From: Hevea brasiliensis | Lineage: Eukaryota; Streptophyta; Magnoliopsida; Malpighiales; Euphorbiaceae | Reading direction: 5' to 3' | DNA: 64,000 nucleotides | Assembly (NCBI RefSeq): GCF_030052815.1 | Contig: NC_079505.1 | Location: 68,470,324 to 68,534,323 of the forward strand | In this document: one piece after another, positions 58,844-64,000 of the stretch | Position numbering within the stretch: the first letter of the stretch is position 1 | Layout of the letters: each line of letters opens with the position of its first letter | Notes under the pieces: generated by a model | The model's database searches: none | Told to the model about the DNA's origin: nothing | What the model saw: the letters and a program-made list of their open reading frames with translations, nothing else | Program-made: the position numbers and the translations under genes

Positions 58844-60969
58844 GCCTTCCAATATATAAAAGGCTATTATACACATGACTCAGCAATAACCATCACCAAA
58901 TCTGTTCAAGTAAGCAGATAAGCTTCAGTTTGTCATTGCATAAAATACAATTTCGTAAAGGAGGCTGCTAACTTCCCCAAAAAACCCATTTTCTAGAACT
59001 ATAACAGAATATAGGTTCATGTCTCCCCAAAATCAATGAGACATCAGATAAGCATATGATTTTTGGGAGGGGGTTTTCCATCATGAGTTAATTTACATTT
59101 CAATTCTTCTTCTTCTCCTTCTTGTCTATCCTTTAGACAATATCTCACATTCTCTCTCTTCTTCTTTCCTTCAAAATAAATTTTATCTATTGTGATGTAT
59201 AATGCTAAACATAAAAAAAAGGGAAGAAAAGAAAAGAGGGGAGGGGGATGGGTTCAGTCCAAGAAAAAATTGAAAAAAAAAAAGAACACATTTTTTTATC
59301 AACTTTGTGCTGCAATATAGCTCATATGGTTAAATTGCAACTTGGTTATTATGGAACCACAAGAATGCAGGTGGGTAATTATTGGTGTATATGGAACCAT
59401 CAATCCAGGAAGAATAAAAATAACCATACCTTCAAGTTATTAAGTACTTCAAGCAACTTCCTTGTATCTGAACAACCATCATGAAAGTATTCCGCAATAG
59501 CAATATTATGAACCACCTGATAAACATTACCCATGGAGCGAAAATGTAGAAAAATAGACCGAGAAAAAAATACTCATAACATAGATCAAAATAAGCCACT
59601 CAAGTCAATAATGTAGCAAAATTTTACATCGATGCCAATGAAAGGCTTGCAACTATTCCCTATATATGGACTATAATAATCATAAATAGGTTATAATTAG
59701 AATGATGCAGTCATAATCAGATTGATTATGCAGGAATTTAAGATAATGCTAGTGCTGCACCCTATATGAACACAGAAAGATTTAATTAATAGTAGAGTTA
59801 ATCAATAATAAGAATCAAATTTAGCAACACAGTTTACTCGAATACCTTAAAGTAGCTGAAACAGTTCACTGCAGTGTAATCATACTTTATAAGCAGTGGT
59901 TGGAGGCATGGCGAAGCACAATTCATTCAATCAAGTAAAACACAATCTGCCAGTCTTGGTTCATGCCATATTCTATTGTAAAATACACTTTTGTAAGCAA
60001 ATTCACTTCGAAAGAATTTCAGGCAGCCAATATCTAGAAACAAATGGAACCTAACTTCAGAATTTGGTAGTTGCATATCAAATATCAATGCCTGCAATTC
60101 TCTCTCATGACTAAACATAACTTCTACTACTCCAGAATGCCCAAGTAATCAATGGGGTTCCCAAATTAAAATAGACAATACAATCGGAATTTTAGCAGAA
60201 GGGAAAGTATCACTAACAAGCAGCAATCCCAGCCTGAACCCAGAACTAGTTTTCAGTTGTCTTTTGACGTATAAAAAGGGACAATTGGTTCAACCACTCC
60301 ATTTAAAAGAGTTTCATGGCTCTGGTAGAACCGTCACCTTAATACAACCACTAAAATTGATGCATATAAGGTTCCATCTGCAAATAATGCATCTTCCTCA
60401 GTCTTCTCTATCTATCCTACATATAGACGTTTGTGTGCATTAACTCAGATAAGTGAATAAATTTTTCCCAGAGAGTTTACTCAACCTAAGCAAGCTATTA
60501 AATAACATTGGCTCAGTATCAGTAAACTCCAAACTAACAGTTCATTATCAAATCTCAAATAAAGAAACTAACTCTAACCAGATAAAAATTAACTAAGAGT
60601 GCAAACACAACACGCGCTTAAACTGCCATTTCCACTTAAAAGAAGAAATGAAACATTTCCCCTGCATCCATTACTCGACTAACTCCAACAATAAAAAATT
60701 AGAAATGCAACCATCTCAAAATGATTGGATATACAAGTAATTACTTTGGGATCGTTTTCTTTCTTTAACTTGAGCTGATGCAAAACAGCGAGGCACTCCA
60801 CGAAACGGCGAGACTGGAAATGCAAGGCGGCATCCTTGGCAAGAGCAGCAGTGACAGACAGAACGGCGTCGTCTTCAGAAGTGTTGGACGATGACGCAGC
60901 AGCTGCAGCAACAGTTTCTCGATTTGCGGTGGGCGTGGATTGGGAAGAAGTTGAATCTCGCGAGTCCAT
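49820..60969 (-). CDS. CNOT10: CCR4-NOT complex subunit 10 (TPR protein), six coding exons
   Basis: Splicing exons 60745-60969, 59430-59516, 56795-56977, 56625-56711, 56474-56545 and 49820-51775 gives an unbroken frame of 869 residues, close to the usual plant length. All introns are GT-AG and phase 0. Plant CNOT10 signatures appear in order: SVTAALAKDAALHFQSRRF (residues about 32-60), HNIAIAEYF, GEQLAWATGEQVDAG, LIYMDEFDPAVATLNI, FHLHEYTKALSVLEPLY, the helical LLLTRNLKQAKREVKLAMNI, and TPR helices near 406-440 (NNLGCIYYQLGKYHASSVLF), 675-740 and 805-840. It is the TPR subunit of the cytoplasmic CCR4-NOT mRNA deadenylase; in animals it pairs with CNOT11 at the NOT1 N terminus. An in-frame ATG 18 codons upstream (61023) is possible, but MDSRDS is the conserved start as I recall it. 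Introns 2 and 5 carry transposons; the reading frame is untouched. Confidence 0.94.
52626..53912. repeat. two interleaved long inverted repeats (A-B-A'-B')
   Basis: Arm A (about 52626-52978, opening TGCATAGTTATTAAAC) is the reverse complement of A' (about 53240-53640, closing TTTAATAATTATGCA). Arm B (about 52980-53240, opening GTTATTAAACTCGGC) is the reverse complement of B' (about 53641-53912, closing GCCGAGTTTAATAACACTG). Both ends share the gttattaaac and aaccagtgaacc/ggttcaacc vocabulary, so A and B look like related foldback or MITE sequences. No ORF. Confidence 0.8.
55317..56053. mobile_element. MITE with GGCTCC ends in intron 5
   Basis: Left GGCTCCTATTGTTTCATGGA; right, complemented, TGCTCCATTTGTATCATGGA. 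The inner aaaata.tttt blocks also pair. About 735 bp, with an (AG)n tract inside. Target duplication not clear. Confidence 0.65.
55763..55798. repeat. (AG)n microsatellite
   Basis: About 18 GA dinucleotides. Confidence 0.95.
56474..56545 (-). CDS. CNOT10: CNOT10 coding exon 5 (residues 195-218)
   Basis: 24 codons, TTALHVCLLLLDVALACQ to KSA, between TGCAG and GTAAGT. Confidence 0.92.
56625..56711 (-). CDS. CNOT10: CNOT10 coding exon 4 (residues 166-194)
   Basis: 29 codons, AIIWFHLHEYTKALSVLE to NIEPIDE, a TPR hairpin; flanked by TATAG and GTGTGT. Confidence 0.92.
56795..56977 (-). CDS. CNOT10: CNOT10 coding exon 3 (residues 105-165)
   Basis: 61 codons, KKGEQLAWATGEQVDAG to DEFDPAVATLNI, between TTTAG and GTAGGT. 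Confidence 0.92.
57257..58562 (-). mobile_element. 5'-truncated RTE-type LINE in CNOT10 intron 2
   Basis: In the same orientation as CNOT10. 58528-58043 encodes RT blocks: NYRGIKLMSHTMKLWERVVE, then QFGFMPDRSTMEAI, VFIDLEKACDSVPR, GLHQGSAISPYLF and FMMFADGIILI. The last block should be F/YADD, so the second catalytic Asp is Gly here. 57798-57298 encodes the RTE-type C-terminal region (AIRPAMLYGNGCWALKK, AEMRMLRWTSG, RLRWFGHVKRR) ending ESKFLG-stop. The two parts are out of frame. The 3' end is a short TTGAG pentamer array (57262-57290 on plus, actcaactcaactc) instead of poly(A), typical of RTE elements. The 5' end is lost near 58562. Confidence 0.85.
58763..58844. repeat. poly-C tract and (AG)n microsatellite in intron 2
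   Basis: C13 at 58763-58775, then a (GA)n-rich run at about 58798-58844 with two GGG interruptions. Open frames across it are artefacts. Confidence 0.9.
59430..59516 (-). CDS. CNOT10: CNOT10 coding exon 2 (residues 76-104)
   Basis: 29 codons, VVHNIAIAEYFHDGCSD followed by TRKLLEVLNNLK, between ATCAG and GTATGG. Confidence 0.92.
60745..60969 (-). CDS. CNOT10: CNOT10 coding exon 1 (residues 1-75)
   Basis: Ser/Thr/Ala-rich lead (MDSRDSTSSQSTP), then the first helices (SVTAALAKDAALHFQSRRFV). Ends ...ENDPK before GTAATT. Confidence 0.93.
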
Positions 60970-61150
60970 GGCCAGATCCAAGAAATCAGAGGGCGAGAAT
61001 TTATGAACACCAATATCTAGCATCCGAAATGTAGATGTATCAAAAAATGAAAGGAAAGCCCTAAGGTAATGAAAATCGGAGAGGAGAGAAATTTTGAAAT
61101 TGATTAAGTAAAAAGGAAGAGGGATAGCGCTTAGGGTTTTCCAAAATTGC
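60970..61150 (-). promoter_or_regulatory. probable 5' UTR and core promoter region of CNOT10
   Basis: Purine/pyrimidine-biased leader directly upstream of MDSRDS. It includes the in-frame upstream ATG at 61023 and the plus-strand tract aaaatcggagaggagagaaa. No clear TATA box, as is usual for housekeeping genes. Confidence 0.35.
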
Positions 61151-64000
61151 AGAGAAGGACAAATTATGAATTACAGAAAGGAAATTAGGGGCGAGAAATG
61201 AAATGGATACAGAAAAGGGGGGAGCCGGTAATTAACAAAACTGGTTTTGAGTCCAAAATCAGCATTACTTTTGATAGGGTGTATTCGTGGAGTATGAGTG
61301 CATGTGTTTTGTTTATGCTTTTCTCATTGATCAATAAAGAAAGAGATTGAAATTTAATATTTATTCTCCCTAAATTTTATTTTTTTTAATTGATTAAAAA
61401 CATATACACAGAGGAAAAACGCATTATTATTTATTATTGTATTTAATGAAAGAATTTAATATTTATTTTTATATTTTATAAAATTTTATTAATGATTAAT
61501 TTCTTAATTAATTATGTGAAATGCCAGTTAAATATGTATTATAGTTTTGAGTAATTATATGTTTATCAAAATTGAATTAAATTTTTATTTCTTAATAATT
61601 ATTAATTTAGATATTATTTTATAAGAATGTAATAATATAATGTCTTTTGTAGTATAATTGCAATTAAAAAAATACCGTATACAATTAAAAATATATGCTC
61701 GTAATAGCAAATATAAGAATAAATATGCTCTAATATATTATTTTAAATATTATATTAATATTCAATAAATAATAATAATAAATTATTTTCACTAAAATTT
61801 TGATAAGTGAAAAGAGGGAGATTTTAATAATTCACATGCCAAGTATTGAAAAGAAATGAGTAATGAATTTGATTTCAAGTGTTAATAAATTTTTTTAAAT
61901 AGAAGCTGATATAATATTTTAATAGCAGATGATATAATTTTTTAAATTAATTAATATGCCATATTATCATATTTTAGACTAATTAATATGAAGTGTAGCA
62001 ATTTTTTAATAGCAACAGATATAATTTTATATAATGGTTGATATAATTTATATCTAATATAATTTGTTGATAACAATTGATACAATTTTGTAATATTAGT
62101 TGATATTATTTTGTATTTGATATATTTTTATTAGCAACTGATATAATTTTATTATATTTAATAAAAGATATTGAGATTATGGCTAGTGGAATTGGAATTA
62201 CTCTTAAAAAGACTAAGAATGGCACAAATATAAAGTGGTGGGCAAAAGCTTAAAGAAGGTTTGAAATCAATATCAACAAGAGGAATTATTAGTTGCACCC
62301 GGTGCACATACACCTTCTCTCACAATCATGTGAGATCCACTTCCTATATAATATGAAAGGACTCACTTTCTGTGAGAGAATGAGCACTATTTTTTAGTAC
62401 TCCTTGTGTACCTAATAATTAGCCTATCAACGATGGGGAAGAATATATCTAACTCCAAAATTCTGATGATTGTGAGAGTTTGAAATTGCAGATGCAGAAC
62501 CTCAAACACTGAACCAGATTGAAATAACAAATTAAAGGAGCTATTTTTATGGGAATTCATTCTAATTTTTTTATTATTAAAATATTTATATAAATTAAAT
62601 GTATTATATTTTATTGTTTAAGAGTGAAGAATTTTAAAATAATCATTAGGTATCTATAATAAAAACATCTCTTAATAAAATCTAATTATTGTAACACAAA
62701 AAATTATAAAAAATTATTTTTGTGATTCATTATCATATTTCTTAAAAATAATTTTAATGTTTTATTGACTTATTTAAAAAAAAGTATTTTAAAACAAATT
62801 AAAATTATAAAAAATGGTTTTCGTTATTTTATTGACTTACTTAAAAAAAATGTATTTTAAAAATTAAATAACAAATTAAAAATTATAATTGATACTAAAT
62901 AAGAGCCATTTTGTCATCTAATTTTCATACAATACAAAGAAGTAAAGATCCATACTTCAATATCAAACAGATTTTTAAACAAAATTTAGAATTATGTCAT
63001 ATTATTTTTCTTTAGTTAAAAAAATACCAAAAACTAATCATTTTTGACAAAAAAATTAATGTTTTTAAGAAATTAAAATTTAATATTTAAGGTATTAAGG
63101 GATAATATAAATTTATAATTTTTTTAAATTTGGATTAAAATTATAAACTAATTTTAATAATTAAAATAAAAAAAATAATAATTTTGTCATATTCTTAAAT
63201 ACACTATATAAAGTATAATGCAATTAGCTTTTGACAATTATTTTAATTTCAGTAATTAATTCATTAGGTAATAAATATACGTGAACTTGTTAACATGATG
63301 AATTGTTTAAGATAGACAAACAAAATTATATATTATTATGGTTTCACTTTCTATTAAAAAAAATTGTATAAATTAAAAAATTCAGCTCAAATTAAATGAT
63401 TTTGAGGGTAAATCACCAAATGCTAAAGTTAAAATTGATGTTAAAATTTAAGGATCAAAATTAATAAAATTATAAATTTTAAATAAAATTAAAAATACAT
63501 ATAAATATTTTGATTTTGATTTTTTTTATTTTTTATGCAATTATAGCTAAGACCTTTGGAATAAATTAAGAGATTTCAAGTTTTAATCCTCCTCAATCAG
63601 AAGCATCGTCGTGATTTGTTGTTGATTTGTTTTTTGCATATTGTTATTTTAAAACATTCTACCTAAATTAATTTTAAATTTTGAAATAAATTAATTATAG
63701 ATTATTTCTTTTAATAAATTGCATGACAATTTTTTAAGAACTCTTATAAGTTGTAAATTTTTGTAAGCCATATATTTTGTCACAGGGCGATTTTTAAAGA
63801 TTCTTATTAAATTCAGTGGCATGATTTTGTAAGCTAGTTTTTAATATATGAATAAGATTGAGATAATTTTGTATTTATATTTAGTTTTTTTTTTTATTTT
63901 CTTGTAATTTTATATTTTGATTTCTAAAAAATTTATTATAGTTTTTAAATATTTTTATAAGCATATAAATTTATTCTATAAATTGATTTTTTCAACTCTT
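61151..64000. other. AT-rich intergenic DNA upstream of CNOT10
   Basis: No gene seen. 61905-62160 holds loose repeats of (g)caactgatataatttt-like units. A small MITE lies at 62284-62420. The remainder is simple AT-rich sequence with poly-A/T runs. Confidence 0.5.
62284..62420. mobile_element. small MITE, about 137 bp
   Basis: Ends AATTATTAGTTGCACCCGG and, complemented, AATTATTAGGTACACAAGG. A second inner pair ttctctcaca / tgtgagagaa also folds back. No ORF. Confidence 0.5.

Noticed and set aside
61905..62160. Loose gatataattt repeats, considered as a satellite or CRISPR-like array
   Set aside because: Unit length and spacing are irregular and the sequence is simple AT-rich; a CRISPR array makes no sense in a plant nuclear genome.

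Overview
This is an AT-rich, repeat-dominated stretch of a plant nuclear genome, almost certainly a woody or herbaceous eudicot. The evidence is intron-bearing genes with plant protein families, Ty1-copia and Ty3/gypsy elements primed by initiator tRNA-Met or tRNA-Asp, hAT-type MITEs and long AT microsatellites. The repeat types recall Malpighiales/Euphorbiaceae genomes, but that is only an impression. Two genes are convincing: a hybrid proline-rich cell-wall protein (33535-34344, +) and a complete six-coding-exon CNOT10 gene, a subunit of the CCR4-NOT deadenylase complex (60969 down to 49820, -). I see no tRNA, rRNA, CRISPR or bacterial-type feature.

Layout. 1-4750: 5' part of a minus-strand Ty1-copia element (broken gag, long leader with a minisatellite, PBS, 2.1-kb LTR). 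4751-7985: remains of a minus-strand Ty3/gypsy-type element with a non-coding interior, carrying a 453-bp hAT MITE with a perfect 8-bp target duplication. About 7986-12425: plus-strand Athila-like element cut off after its protease domain. 12426-14884: AT-rich DNA. 14885-28652: a non-autonomous hAT-like element whose first kilobase is tandemly duplicated. It is interrupted at 16941-28046 by an 11.1-kb non-autonomous LTR retrotransposon (LARD type) with 4.3-kb LTRs and perfect 5-bp target duplications. 28653-33357: intergenic. 33358-34588: the proline-rich protein gene. 34589-38419: intergenic with a pair of TTAA-bounded MITEs. 38420-44834: a complete but decayed minus-strand Ty1-copia element with two 484-bp LTRs. 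44850-49252: old gypsy pol, retroposon and MITE debris. 49253-61150: CNOT10, whose introns hold an RTE LINE, two interleaved long inverted repeats and a MITE. 61151-64000: AT-rich upstream DNA.

The most unusual signals lie in the LARD. A small hairpin motif is reiterated in the LTRs and the interior, with paired changes that keep its stems. Each full copy is followed by a 9-mer (GCTCTGATA or one-base variant) that is the reverse complement of the primer-binding site core and therefore looks like the 3' end of initiator tRNA-Met. The LTR also carries a second, internal copy of the PBS and a degenerate array with roughly 190-bp spacing. Part of the non-coding interior is shared with the otherwise different gypsy remnant near the left end of the window.

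All calls come from reading the sequence. Family names rest on recalled domain signatures; no database or alignment program was used.
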